The notes beneath the pieces are model-generated. The model was not told the origin of the DNA, made no database searches, and worked only from the letters and a program-made list of their open reading frames with translations. Shown in pieces: positions 39,578 to 48,536 of a stretch of DNA of 64,000 bases; positions within the stretch are counted from its first letter, which is position 1, and each line of letters begins with the position of its first letter. Both the position numbers and the translations under genes were made by a program. The DNA comes from Acinetobacter gandensis (GTDB taxonomy: Bacteria > Pseudomonadota > Gammaproteobacteria > Pseudomonadales > Moraxellaceae), in NCBI RefSeq assembly GCF_001678755.1, contig NZ_LZDS01000027.1, positions 1 to 64,000 of the forward strand, given 5' to 3'.

Positions 39578-40756
39578 TTATCGAGGCAATGGAATATATT
39601 GCGAATCACTATTTTGATTTTGTAACTTTCTCTCGCCAACCTGCACAGGCAATGTCATTGCTTTCCCATCACGTTCAAGGTCAATTTGCATTGTGCTTAA
39701 TGGTGCTTGCTGAGCGACGTAGTTAATCAAATGCGATGTTGATGTAATCAACTCATTATTCACTTTTATGATTTTATCGCCACGTTTTAAACCAGCTTTA
39801 GCCGCAGGCCCATCACGAATTACATCAGCAACAACTACACCATTTACACGCGGATCTAAAATATTTTCTTGCTGGATTGGCAGCAAACTAATTCCCAACC
39901 AACCACGTACCACACGTCCATCTTTGAGAATAGAGTTAAGTACTTGCTGACACACTTTGGCTGGAATGGCGAAACCAATTCCAAGTGAACCACCTGATTG
40001 TGAGAAAATTGCGGTATTTACACCAATTAAATTCCCCGCAACATCAATCAATGCGCCACCTGAATTACCAGGGTTAATCGCGGCATCAGTTTGGATGAAG
40101 TCCTCATAGGTATTAATACCCAAATCAGAACGACCTGTTGCTGAAATAATCCCTTGTGTAACCGTCTGACCTACACCAAATGGATTACCAATAGCTAGTA
40201 CTACATCACCCACTTCATTACCACTAAGCTTAAATGGCAAGACAGGTAATTGATCCATCTCAATTTTAATCACAGCCAAATCAGTATCTGGGTCTGTCCC
40301 AACGACTCTAGCTTCTGCTCTACGACCATCATGTAACGCAACAACAATCTGTTCTGCCTGTGCAATCACATGATTATTAGTCAAGATATAACCATCAGGG
40401 CGTACAATGACACCTGAACCAAGACTATTTTCATTTTGATTACTTTGATCAGGGATTTGATTGCCAAAAAATTCGCGATAGACAGGATCATTTAACAATG
40501 GATGATCAAGCTGTTTTACTTTTTGCGTCGTAAAAATATTAACCACTGCTGGTGCTGCAACTTTTACTGCCGCACTATATGACACAACTCCACCTGTACG
40601 CGTAGTATTGATTAAGGGTTCAACCTTTTCAGCAGGCATTTTTACCCCATCTGGTGCGACAGGTGCTTTAGGCTTTTGAATCTGTTGCCAAGTCAAAAAA
40701 CCAATTATCACCAGTATCAATAACACCCAAGGTAACCATGTAAAGGTCCGGCGCAC
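39578..40756 (-). CDS. Periplasmic S1C serine protease, DegS/AlgW type
   Basis: This 392-residue protein uses a GTG start with an AGGA site. One N-terminal membrane segment (about 9-24) anchors it. The trypsin-like domain has the triad His in TNNHVIAQAEQ, Asp in DPDTDLAVIK and Ser in INPGNSGGALIDV. One PDZ domain (about 290-375, GLKRGDKIIKVNNELI) follows. This layout, anchor plus one PDZ, is that of DegS/AlgW. Those enzymes cut an anti-sigma factor when misfolded outer-membrane proteins appear. Whether this one does so is inferred. Confidence 0.85.
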   Translation of the reverse strand: MRRTFTWLPWVLLILVIIGFLTWQQIQKPKAPVAPDGVKMPAEKVEPLINTTRTGGVVSYSAAVKVAAPAVVNIFTTQKVKQLDHPLLNDPVYREFFGNQIPDQSNQNENSLGSGVIVRPDGYILTNNHVIAQAEQIVVALHDGRRAEARVVGTDPDTDLAVIKIEMDQLPVLPFKLSGNEVGDVVLAIGNPFGVGQTVTQGIISATGRSDLGINTYEDFIQTDAAINPGNSGGALIDVAGNLIGVNTAIFSQSGGSLGIGFAIPAKVCQQVLNSILKDGRVVRGWLGISLLPIQQENILDPRVNGVVVADVIRDGPAAKAGLKRGDKIIKVNNELITSTSHLINYVAQQAPLSTMQIDLERDGKAMTLPVQVGERKLQNQNSDSQYIPLPR

Positions 40757-40928
40757 TTCTTTATCCTCTAAAAGTTTTATAATTCATTGATGACTAAATA
40801 ATTTATACAGTATTGTAATGTAATATTTTCGACAAACTTAAAAATAAACACAGAGATTTGTGATTCTTTAGTTACAATTTAAATAATGTTTAATTTTGAC
40901 CTATTGTATTTTAGATTTTGAGAAAAAT

Positions 40929-41687
40929 ATGGCTCAGTTAAGTGAAATTATTCAGTGGTGTGATACCACTTTAAAAGCACATGAATTTAAAGATTATGCA
41001 CCCAATGGCTTACAAATTGAAGGTCGCCATGAAGTGAAAAAAATTTTATGCGCTGTAACAGCCTCACAAAGTGCTATTGAAGCTGCCATTTCCGCTGGTG
41101 CAGATCTATTATTGGTCCACCATGGCTATTTTTGGAAAGGCGAAGCGTATCCAATTACAGGCATGCGTGGTAGACGGATTAAAAGCCTCATCCAAAATGA
41201 TATTTCGTTAGTGGGTTATCATTTGCCATTAGATAGCCATCCGACACTCGGTAATAATGCAGCAATTGCAGATATACTTGAACTTGAAAAAATTGAAGCA
41301 CTAGATCCAACTGAGCGTAATCCAATTGGTAATATTGGCTATTTAAAAAATGCTATGACACCTGAAGCATTTAAAGCGTATGTGTCAGAACGTTTAGGCT
41401 TTGATGCGCTCCATTTACCTGCACAGAAAAATACGATTCAAAAAGTGGGCTTCTGTACCGGTGGCGCTCAAGACTATATTGCTAAAGCAGCTGCTCTTGA
41501 CTGCGATGCCTATATCTCAGGTGAAGTGAGTGAGCGTACTTTTTACGAAGCTGAAGAATTAAATGTGCATTATTATGCATGTGGACACCACGCAACAGAA
41601 AGATATGGCGTGCAACGACTCGCAAAAGCTATTTCAGAACAGTTCAATATTGAGTATAGTTATTTCGAATTAAACAACCCGATTTAA
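40929..41687 (+). CDS. NIF3-type dinuclear metal-binding protein (YbgI-like)
   Basis: The ATG at 40929 (MAQLSEIIQWC) with a GAG site 7 bases before gives 252 residues, the usual size; a longer frame to 40896 lacks a good start. Conserved metal-site blocks are LLLVHHGYFWKG (about 63-74), GYHLPLDSHPTLGNN and the closing YYACGHHATERYGVQ. NIF3/YbgI proteins bind two metals and form toroidal hexamers. The role is uncertain and often annotated as GTP cyclohydrolase-like. Confidence 0.9.
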   Translation: MAQLSEIIQWCDTTLKAHEFKDYAPNGLQIEGRHEVKKILCAVTASQSAIEAAISAGADLLLVHHGYFWKGEAYPITGMRGRRIKSLIQNDISLVGYHLPLDSHPTLGNNAAIADILELEKIEALDPTERNPIGNIGYLKNAMTPEAFKAYVSERLGFDALHLPAQKNTIQKVGFCTGGAQDYIAKAAALDCDAYISGEVSERTFYEAEELNVHYYACGHHATERYGVQRLAKAISEQFNIEYSYFELNNPI

Positions 41688-41843
41688 TTTAAATCGTCTT
41701 GGTCTTTGACTCTGCCCTTATACGTATATTTTCAGGCTTTATTCTGTATTGTTATTTATAAGCAATGCGCATTTTAATGCAAGAATCTATTACAATAACG
41801 GCACTTAATGTCAAAACCCAGCAAAATGCAAGGAATTGAAAAC

Positions 41844-42470
41844 ATGACAACGATTACTTTACCAGCGTTACCTTACGGTTACGAAGATCTTGCTCCGCAC
41901 ATCAGCAAAGAAACTTTAGAATACCATCATGACAAACACCACAACACTTATGTGGTTAACCTGAACAACCTAATTAAAGGCACTGACCTTGAAGGTAAAA
42001 CTTTAGAAGAAATCATCACTGCTGTTGCTGGCGATGCTTCTAAAGCGGGCGTATTCAACAACGCGGCTCAAGTTTGGAACCACACTTTCTACTGGAACTG
42101 TATGGCTAAAAACGGCGGCGGTAAAGCAACTGGTGCTTTAGCTGCTAAAATCGACGAAGCTTTCGGTTCTTATGAAAAATTCGCTGAAGAATTTGCTGCA
42201 GCTGCAACAACTCAATTCGGTTCAGGTTGGGCTTGGTTAGTTGCTGACGAAGTAAACGGTAACCTTTCTATCCTTAAAACTTCTAACGCCGACACTCCAC
42301 TTGCTCACGGTAAAGTTGCTGTGTTGACTATCGATGTTTGGGAACACGCTTACTACATCGACTTCCGTAACGCTCGTCCTAAATACATCTCTACTTTCTT
42401 AGAAAGCCTAGTGAACTGGGACTATGCTAACGCTAAATATGCAGGTCAAGCTGCTGGCGTTGAAAAATAA
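41844..42470 (+). CDS. sodB: Superoxide dismutase [Fe]
   Basis: The ATG at 41844 (MTTITLPALPYG) follows an AAGGA site and gives 208 residues. The metal ligands are the His in HHDKHHNTYVVNLN, the His in AQVWNHTFYWN, and the Asp and His in IDVWEHAYYIDF. The AAQVWNHTFYW block and short N-terminus favour the iron form over the manganese form. It removes superoxide in the cytoplasm. Base use is very uniform, as in highly expressed genes. A hairpin follows. Confidence 0.95.
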   Translation: MTTITLPALPYGYEDLAPHISKETLEYHHDKHHNTYVVNLNNLIKGTDLEGKTLEEIITAVAGDASKAGVFNNAAQVWNHTFYWNCMAKNGGGKATGALAAKIDEAFGSYEKFAEEFAAAATTQFGSGWAWLVADEVNGNLSILKTSNADTPLAHGKVAVLTIDVWEHAYYIDFRNARPKYISTFLESLVNWDYANAKYAGQAAGVEK

Positions 42471-42496
42471 GTTTTAAAACTTATTTGAAAGTCTGA

Positions 42497-42524
42497 AAAA
42501 TCACCCTTTCTGGGTGATTTTTTA
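42497..42524 (+). terminator. Terminator of sodB
   Basis: Stem AAATCACCC / GGGTGATTT at about 42499-42521 with a T run. Confidence 0.85.
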
Positions 42525-42733
42525 TGCATGCAGAAAACAAACAAAATACTGTTTTTAATTTTTATACGCTTGCCTCAGTCATTTCTTACTTAATGATCAC
42601 ATCCGAAAAAATATGTTCTTTTGATTCTGCCGAATAATTCAGCGCTCAAAATCAAAGAATAATCAATATATAAACAAATATTTAGAGTTTGACTAATATT
42701 GAAACATTTAACGTAATTTTCTTATAAATATGC
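42525..42733. other. Intergenic region before the tRNA-Asn array
   Basis: AT-rich with no gene. The tRNA promoter starts at 42734. Confidence 0.4.
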
Positions 42734-42762
42734 TTGACCACATTTATATTCATCCCTAGAAT
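42734..42762 (+). promoter_or_regulatory. Promoter of tRNA-Asn unit 1
   Basis: TTGACC (42734-42739) and TAGAAT (42757-42762) with 17-bp spacing and a short G/C-rich box before the tRNA. Confidence 0.8.
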
Positions 42763-42773
42763 GCGCATCAGAT

Positions 42774-42849
42774 TCTCCAATAGCTCAGTCGGTAGAGCGA
42801 CGGACTGTTAATCCGCAGGTCCCTGGTTCGAGCCCAGGTTGGAGAGCCA
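42774..42849 (+). tRNA. tRNA-Asn (anticodon GTT), copy 1
   Basis: 76 bases with CCA encoded. The acceptor TCTCCAA pairs with TTGGAGA, and the anticodon loop reads CTGTTAA. The D-arm AGCTCAGTCGGTAGAGC and T-loop GGTTCGAGCC are standard. Confidence 0.97.
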
Positions 42850-42854
42850 TCTAT

Positions 42855-42930
42855 TCTTCCATAGCTCAGTCGGTAGAGCGACGGACTGTTAATCCGCAGG
42901 TCCCTGGTTCGAGCCCAGGTGGAAGAGCCA
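42855..42930 (+). tRNA. tRNA-Asn (anticodon GTT), copy 2
   Basis: 76 bases with CCA, 5 bases after copy 1 and without its own promoter, so cotranscribed. The acceptor differs from the others (TCTTCCA with TGGAAGA), with compensating changes in two base pairs. Body and anticodon are unchanged. Confidence 0.97.
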
Positions 42931-42933
42931 GAT

Positions 42934-42969
42934 TCTAAAAACCCACTCATTATGAAGTGGGTTTTTTAT
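42934..42969 (+). terminator. Terminator of tRNA-Asn unit 1
   Basis: Stem ACCCACT / AGTGGGT (about 42941-42962) with a T run. Confidence 0.8.
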
Positions 42970-43141
42970 TGCTTTCACTTTCGCTATTTATATAGGTCAT
43001 TCACTATATTTAAGTTTAATAAAAAGAGTTTAAATTCCTCAAATAAAAGTCAACCAGACTAGATTACACAGCACATTTTCAATATTCAGCCTATTTTTAA
43101 GCCATTTAATTTAACTTTTTCAATTATTTCTAGAAACATCC

Positions 43142-43170
43142 TTGACCCTTCTACAATTGCTCTCTAAAAT
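43142..43170 (+). promoter_or_regulatory. Promoter of tRNA-Asn unit 2
   Basis: TTGACC (43142-43147) and TAAAAT (43165-43170), 17-bp spacing. Confidence 0.8.
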
Positions 43171-43181
43171 GCGTCTCAGAT

Positions 43182-43257
43182 TCTCCAATAGCTCAGTCGG
43201 TAGAGCGACGGACTGTTAATCCGCAGGTCCCTGGTTCGAGCCCAGGTTGGAGAGCCA
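43182..43257 (+). tRNA. tRNA-Asn (anticodon GTT), copy 3
   Basis: 76 bases with CCA, identical in sequence to copy 1. Confidence 0.97.
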
Positions 43258-43263
43258 AATACT

Positions 43264-43298
43264 AAAAAGCCCACGCATTATGACGTGGGCTTTTTTTT
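43264..43298 (+). terminator. Terminator of tRNA-Asn unit 2
   Basis: Stem GCCCACG / CGTGGGC (43269-43290), loop CATTATGA, long T run. Confidence 0.88.
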
Positions 43299-43508
43299 GT
43301 TCCAACTTCCAGTATTTACTTTAAAAATTACCTAACCCTTCCCTATTAGAAACGGCCAATCTGATGATTCCATCCTGCTTGATTTAAAACTCACCTCAAT
43401 GAATTACCTGAATTGCTCTCTAAATCTGTTACTGAATATACAATTCTTTGAAACATGTTTATTTTTAGCGCAGTCAACATTAAAAGTGGCATTTTTTACA
43501 ATTGTTGC

Positions 43509-43537
43509 TTGACCTGACTGCATTTGGCTCATAGAAT
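43509..43537 (+). promoter_or_regulatory. Promoter of tRNA-Asn unit 3
   Basis: TTGACC (43509-43514) and TAGAAT (43532-43537), 17-bp spacing. Confidence 0.8.
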
Positions 43538-43547
43538 GCGTGCAGAT

Positions 43548-43623
43548 TCTCCAATAGCTCAGTCGGTAGAGCGACGGACTGTTAATCCGCAGGTCCCTGG
43601 TTCGAGCCCAGGTTGGAGAGCCA
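43548..43623 (+). tRNA. tRNA-Asn (anticodon GTT), copy 4
   Basis: 76 bases with CCA, identical to copies 1 and 3. Confidence 0.97.
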
Positions 43624-43629
43624 AATACT

Positions 43630-43662
43630 AAAAAGCCCACGCATTATGACGTGGGCTTTTTT
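43630..43662 (+). terminator. Terminator of tRNA-Asn unit 3
   Basis: The hairpin is identical to that of unit 2: GCCCACG (43635-43641) / CGTGGGC (43650-43656). Confidence 0.88.
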
Positions 43663-43682
43663 CTTATGTGAAGTAACATTGC

Positions 43683-44126
43683 GTGTTAGATTTAAGTCAG
43701 TTTATTTTTTTCGTGATTGGCTGCATGGCAACTCTTGCCCTCGGCTGCTTAATATTTCCCAAATTATTTTTACGCAAGCAAAAATTCTTTGCCAAGCGTG
43801 TCATCACACCATTTGAAAGTAAAATGTTTCATCGCTTAAATGAAGCATTTCCTGAATATTATGTGTTAGCACAAGTGGCTTTTAGTGCCCTCATTACCAA
43901 TCAAAATTATAAAATTCGCAACCGCTTTAACCGCAAAGTAACCGACTTTGTCATTTTAGATAAAACCTATAATGTACTTGTCATTATTGAACTCGATGAT
44001 CCCAGCCATATTGGTAAAGAAAAAGAAGATGCTGACCGCGATGAAATGCTTGAGGAAGCCGGTTATCGAGTCCTGCGCTATACCAGTATTCCAAGTGCCC
44101 ATACACTAAGACAAGACATCAAATAA
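43683..44126 (+). CDS. DUF2726-domain protein
   Basis: This 147-residue protein has a GTG start; no better start is seen. One membrane segment at residues 6-26 is followed by a DUF2726 domain (about 40-147). The block KVTDFVILDKTYNVLVIIEL then DDPSH and DEMLEEAGYRVLRY resembles a restriction-endonuclease-like core, with Asp, Glu-x-Asp and a trailing Lys region. Nuclease activity is not established for this family. It starts 20 bases after the last tRNA terminator, a place where mobile DNA often inserts, but no integrase is present. Confidence 0.75.
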   Translation: MLDLSQFIFFVIGCMATLALGCLIFPKLFLRKQKFFAKRVITPFESKMFHRLNEAFPEYYVLAQVAFSALITNQNYKIRNRFNRKVTDFVILDKTYNVLVIIELDDPSHIGKEKEDADRDEMLEEAGYRVLRYTSIPSAHTLRQDIK

Positions 44127-44209
44127 AGTACCCTCAAGCTATAAATAAAGAAACCAGTAAAACATTACTGGTTTTTTTATTTTGGTGTATTCATTAATTT
44201 ACATTGAAA

Positions 44210-44470
44210 TTATTGAGCATCAGCCGCTTGAGATGCCAATACTTCTGACACTGCTTGATCAGCTTCGGCTGCCAAGGCCGCATCTTCAGCTTCACGCGCT
44301 TTGATTCTCTCAATCATTTCAGCTTGTTGTTGCTTATATTTTTCCTGATTTTTTGCATCACTATTTACCGCTAGAAAAGCCATGCTGACCAAAAATATTG
44401 GAATGAGCAACCCCAATGCCATCAGGATTATCATCTTTTTAGTGTTAGGTTTTGGCTTCACTTCAGACAT
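44210..44470 (-). CDS. Small membrane protein, 86 residues, unknown function
   Basis: The ATG at 44470 (MSEVKPKPNTKKM) gives 86 residues; a TTG twelve codons earlier is weaker. One membrane segment (about 13-33) separates a short basic cytoplasmic start from a helical tail. The tail is rich in Gln, Glu and Ala (KYKQQQAEMIERIKAREAED), probably a coiled coil. I do not recognise a family. It lies between the DUF2726 gene (opposite strand) and the lipoprotein hydrolase. Confidence 0.65.
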   Translation of the reverse strand: MSEVKPKPNTKKMIILMALGLLIPIFLVSMAFLAVNSDAKNQEKYKQQQAEMIERIKAREAEDAALAAEADQAVSEVLASQAADAQ

Positions 44471-44639
44471 AGTATTCAATTCGATCAACTTAAATTTCGC
44501 ACACAATATAGCAAAGATTGAAATTCTCTCAAGTCTTGCACCAGTTATTACGCTCTACAAAATTCATAAAGAAAAGCCCAAGCAGTTGCTCAGGCTTTTA
44601 TTTTGTCATTTTCGCTTATTCGAGCGTCGATATTCATTG

Positions 44640-45891
44640 CTATTTTGATGCTGGCATATGTTCTTTAATAAATGCGACCAACATAGCATTACGTTGTACA
44701 ATTGCCTGTGTATGAGTTGCTCCCGGCACCAATTCAAAAGTTACATCCGTCTTCAAATTAGTTTTTAAATTATCCGCCAGTGCTTGTGTTACCTGATACG
44801 GCACAGCAGTATCCAACTCGCCTTGAATAATTAAAACAGGTTTATCAATATAACGTGTTGCTGGCTGATTCACGGTTAAAAACTTAGCAATCGTCGAATT
44901 GCTTAAGAAATCTTCTGTTAGACCTGGATAGTCAGCAGCTGTTTTACCTGCATTATTTGCAACATAATTATTAATGTCATTTTCAAATTCTTTCATTAAT
45001 GGATCAAGACATAGACCATTTTCACCTGTAGTTCCTTCAGCTTTGGCAACCCATGGTTGTGAGCGCTGCTCAAAAATCGAATTGTAGTCAAAACGTGGTT
45101 CATAAGCCTTAATGCCGACCGCCACATAAGCTGCATAAGCAAGAAGTTCAGAATAAACTTTTGCTGCTGTACCTTTAGCAACACCACTACCTTGAATATT
45201 TTCAGCAGCGGCTAACCTTGCAATCGCTGTAGGTGCAATTTCCGAAATAATGTAGCCCAAACTTGATGCAGGAGCACCTGCAACAGCACCTTTATAACGG
45301 CTGTTTCCATTTTCAAACTCAGCTGTACCTAAAGATGCATGTCCACCCTGAGACTGGCCTACAGACATCCAATCTCCTTGCATCTTATTACCTAAATGTT
45401 GCTGTAATGCTTTCACTGCATATTGAGCAGACTTTGCAGCACTTTCTAAGTTTAGATAAGGATGAATCCCCTGCGTGCCCAATCCTTCATAGTCAGGAGC
45501 CAATACTACATAACCTTCTTTTAACAAACTCTCTGCCATGGCTTTAAAACGTGGGTTCAATGCATTTAAGCTTGGCGCACAACTATCTCCACTTCCAACT
45601 GTGCCATGCTCCCAAACTACTACCCGCCATCCATCTGCTGGCATTGGAGTACTTGGATAAAATACCATCGCAGTCGCTTTAGCACGTTTATTTAACACAT
45701 TTTGCATGTTATAGCTCATAACACGAACTTGGCTAACATAGTCTATTGTATCTTGCTGATAAGCCTTATCTGAAAGGTAATATTGATTAAAACTAAACTC
45801 GGAATGATCATCATTTCCGCCACAGGCTGATAGCAATAAGACAGATGAACATAAAACCGCTAATAAACTTTTCTTAAGATTTTTTTTGCAT
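44640..45891 (-). pseudogene. Secreted lipoprotein alpha/beta hydrolase, frameshifted at an A8 run
   Basis: The hydrolase domain is complete: nucleophile in VGQSQGGHAS, Asp in GELDTAVPY, His in GATHTQAI, plus VVLAPDYEGLG. It resembles secretory lipases. The clear start is the ATG at 45891 with an AAAGG site 8 bases before. From there the frame stops at once (Met-Gln-Lys-Lys-Ser-stop). With seven A instead of eight at 45880-45887 the start would read MQKNLKKSLLAVLCSSVLLL, then SACGG, a perfect lipoprotein signal peptide, joined to the hydrolase as 416 residues. So the gene is out of frame by one base here. It could be phase-variable, slip during transcription, or be a sequencing error. Confidence 0.75.
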
Positions 45892-45957
45892 GATTTAATT
45901 CCTTTATTCTTATTCCATTAATCTCGACCGAGATACAATCCAATTAAGCATAAAAAA

Positions 45958-45980
45958 AAGCGCTCGGATAGAGCGCTTTG
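45958..45980. terminator. Terminator after ubiA
   Basis: Stem AAAGCGCTC / GAGCGCTTT with loop GGATA (about 45957-45979), after an A run on the plus strand. It acts mainly on the minus-strand ubiC-ubiA transcript. Confidence 0.75.
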
Positions 45981-46010
45981 TTTCAATTTATAATTATCGG
46001 ATTAACAACA

Positions 46011-46892
46011 CTATAAATTCTGTGCAGCCACGATTCCCACAAAAATCATTACACCCACCCAACGGTTATGTAAAAAGGTTTTAAAGCAGCGCATTGGAAC
46101 TCTATCTTTGGTTTGTGTCCATTGGTAAATAAAGTCAACAGCTACAGCAAGCAATGCAATTAAACCGAATGGGAAAAATAAGTTTTCAATATATAAGGCA
46201 GAGCCAATTAATAACAGACTGACAACTTGAAGTAATGAAATGATTTCAATATCAAAACGACCAAATAATATAGCAGTCGATTTCACTCCAATTTTTAGAT
46301 CATATTCACGATCTGTGATCGCATATTGAGTGTCATATGCCACCGTCCAGGCCAAATTACCAAAGTAGAGCAACCAACACGTTAAGTCTGGTGTTTGCCC
46401 TACTGCGGTATAGGCCATAGGGATTGACCATGAAAATGCAGCCCCCAAAAATACTTGTGGTAAATGCGTATAGCGCTTCATAAACGGATAGATAAACGCT
46501 AAAAACAAGGCACCAAACGACCAATAGAAGGTTTCAATCGGCAAGAAAAATAACGTGCATGCACTTGCAAGTACTAAAATAAGGAAAACATAAATAGCTT
46601 CTTTAGCGCTAATTACGCCTGTCGCTAGAGGACGAGTTTTGGTTCGTTCAACTGCGCCATCAACTTTACGATCTGCAAAATCGTTAATTGCACAACCTGC
46701 TGCCCGCATACAAATTGTACCGATAATCATTGGTATTAGAATCGCGAGAGATGGCATTCCTTGATTGGCAATCCAAAGTGCCCACATGGTGGGCCAAAAA
46801 ACCAACTCTGTGCCAATTGGCTTATCAAAACGACACAAATAATAATATGCTTCTAAGCGTTCACGCCAAGTAATTTGCTGTACCGTTGCCAT
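46011..46892 (-). CDS. ubiA: 4-hydroxybenzoate octaprenyltransferase
   Basis: This 293-residue inner-membrane enzyme has about eight to nine membrane segments. It joins 4-hydroxybenzoate to octaprenyl diphosphate in ubiquinone synthesis. The first Asp-rich site is CAINDFADRKVDGAVERTKT (about 66-85). The second is the block DTQYAITDREYDLKIGVKS near residue 190. PIGTELVFWPTMW is a typical start block. It follows ubiC by 18 bases and shares its transcript. Confidence 0.95.
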   Translation of the reverse strand: MATVQQITWRERLEAYYYLCRFDKPIGTELVFWPTMWALWIANQGMPSLAILIPMIIGTICMRAAGCAINDFADRKVDGAVERTKTRPLATGVISAKEAIYVFLILVLASACTLFFLPIETFYWSFGALFLAFIYPFMKRYTHLPQVFLGAAFSWSIPMAYTAVGQTPDLTCWLLYFGNLAWTVAYDTQYAITDREYDLKIGVKSTAILFGRFDIEIISLLQVVSLLLIGSALYIENLFFPFGLIALLAVAVDFIYQWTQTKDRVPMRCFKTFLHNRWVGVMIFVGIVAAQNL

Positions 46893-46910
46893 GCCTGTCC
46901 TTATCCAATC

Positions 46911-47402
46911 TTATTTAGGCTGCTGAATGTATTGTTCAAACGCAGGTAAAAATGTCTCTTGAACAATGAATTTACAGCCATGCCAAGTATAACAGCTCTG
47001 ACGTGTCCAACCATCGTCAAGCCACAGTACTCGTCGCTCACATGCAGGATTTGTACGCTGAAATAAAAACCAGCCAATCGGCTTCGTACCAATATGTTTA
47101 AAAATTCGCGCGCGCTGATTTAAACTTAAAATAGGAAATATGGATTTTGCTTTTACCCAAGGCTGTTTTTGATTGCCATAAAGATAACTTTCACGAACCC
47201 ATGAGGTATGCTGAATAGGCATTTTCATCCACTGCGCATCACGTCGATTTAAACGCTGATAATGTTCTTTTAAAGGCTCAACTTGAAATGTTCCACCTGC
47301 TAAATCTGTCAATTGCTGTGTCAAAGACCCCGAAGCATAGAGCCAAAGTTTTAAAGCTTCTGGTATCTGTTGTTGTAATTGAAGTTTCGCTGCGGTCTGC
47401 AT
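46911..47402 (-). CDS. ubiC: Chorismate pyruvate-lyase
   Basis: The ATG at 47402 (MQTAAKLQLQQQ), with a GAGG site in front, gives 163 residues, the E. coli UbiC size; a longer frame to 47450 is less likely. It removes pyruvate from chorismate to make 4-hydroxybenzoate, the UbiA substrate. Matching blocks are WLYASGSLTQQLTDLAGG, VRESYLYGNQKQPWVKAKSI and the closing ETFLPAF. The product is passed to UbiA in the same operon. Confidence 0.92.
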   Translation of the reverse strand: MQTAAKLQLQQQIPEALKLWLYASGSLTQQLTDLAGGTFQVEPLKEHYQRLNRRDAQWMKMPIQHTSWVRESYLYGNQKQPWVKAKSIFPILSLNQRARIFKHIGTKPIGWFLFQRTNPACERRVLWLDDGWTRQSCYTWHGCKFIVQETFLPAFEQYIQQPK

Positions 47403-47590
47403 AACCCTCGCCTTTATAAAACCAACATTATCAATGCATTTATGCATCAAGTTGATTATACACAGGCCCTTGCCTTTTGACGGGCAGATTTACAGCCATT
47501 TATGTTAATGTAAGAGAACCACTTAGTTAAATTCAAAAATCCTAAACTAAAATCATCAACCTTATTCATGACAACACAAATATTTTAATA

Positions 47591-48520
47591 ATGACAAAGA
47601 ATCAGACAACACTTAAACAATCTCTAAAAAATTTACTCAGTCTAGTGAGCTTATTTACCTTATGCACAATGACCCAAGCCAAAGAGCTCGCACTTAGTTT
47701 TGATGATGGAGTTAATCCACAGCAAAACTCTAAAGCAGTCCAAATTAATCAACAGATTTTAGATCAACTTGCAGAACATCAAATTAAATCAATTGTATTT
47801 CCAAGCCTCGTTAAATTTGGTGACTATCAAGGCAAACAACTGGTTGCGAATTGGGGGAAAGCGGGACATCTGATTGGTAATCATAGCGCATTACATCAAA
47901 ACCTAAATAAACCTGATACCACCACGCAAGCGTATATTCAAAGCATTCAGGATGCTGACCTTATACTTAATACACTACCTCGATACAAACGTATTTATCG
48001 CTATCCTTTCTTAAAAGAAGGCGAAACCGTCGAAAAACGTGACGCAGTATATCAATGGCTTAAAAACAACCAATACGCATTGGGCGGTGTCAGCATTGAT
48101 GCTAGCGATTGGTTTTATAATCGTAAATATTTGCAATATGCCACACTAGCCGACACAGAAAAATTACTGCGCTTAAAACAAGCTTATATTTGGCATTTAT
48201 TAAACCGTGCAGAATATTATGATCAGCTCGCAGTCCAAACCCTACAACGCTCACCAAAACATGTCTTACTGCTACACGTAAATCAAATTAATGCAGCCTT
48301 TTTATCGGATGTTGTCACGGCATTTAAACAGCATGGTTGGACATTTATCCCTACTGAACAAGCATTTGGTGAGCCAATTTATTCATTGCAAAGTCTTAAC
48401 ATCCCAGCTGGTGAAAGTGTAATTTGGTCGCTTGCTAAAACTCAAGGAAAGGAATTACGCTACCCTGCTGAAGATGCGCCTTATGAAATCGAAAATTTAA
48501 AACAATACCAATTAGATTAG
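47591..48520 (+). CDS. Polysaccharide deacetylase family protein (secreted)
   Basis: This 309-residue protein has a long signal peptide (about residues 1-30, ending MTQAKE). The NodB-type domain begins with LALSFDDGVNPQQ, where the Asp pair is the metal and catalytic site, and has the metal His pair in GNHSALHQNL (H-x3-H). FLKEGETVEKR and LLLHVNQINAAFL are the later motifs. It may remove acetyl groups from an envelope or exported polymer; the substrate is unknown. It stands alone. Confidence 0.8.
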   Translation: MTKNQTTLKQSLKNLLSLVSLFTLCTMTQAKELALSFDDGVNPQQNSKAVQINQQILDQLAEHQIKSIVFPSLVKFGDYQGKQLVANWGKAGHLIGNHSALHQNLNKPDTTTQAYIQSIQDADLILNTLPRYKRIYRYPFLKEGETVEKRDAVYQWLKNNQYALGGVSIDASDWFYNRKYLQYATLADTEKLLRLKQAYIWHLLNRAEYYDQLAVQTLQRSPKHVLLLHVNQINAAFLSDVVTAFKQHGWTFIPTEQAFGEPIYSLQSLNIPAGESVIWSLAKTQGKELRYPAEDAPYEIENLKQYQLD

Positions 48521-48536
48521 GTCTTCAAGTTCTGCT

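Noticed and set aside
42768..42950. Minus-strand frames reading SPTWARTRDLRINSPSLYRL and similar over the tRNA genes (also 43404-43640)
   Set aside because: They are antisense to the tRNA-Asn genes; this is a well-known artefact and not a protein.
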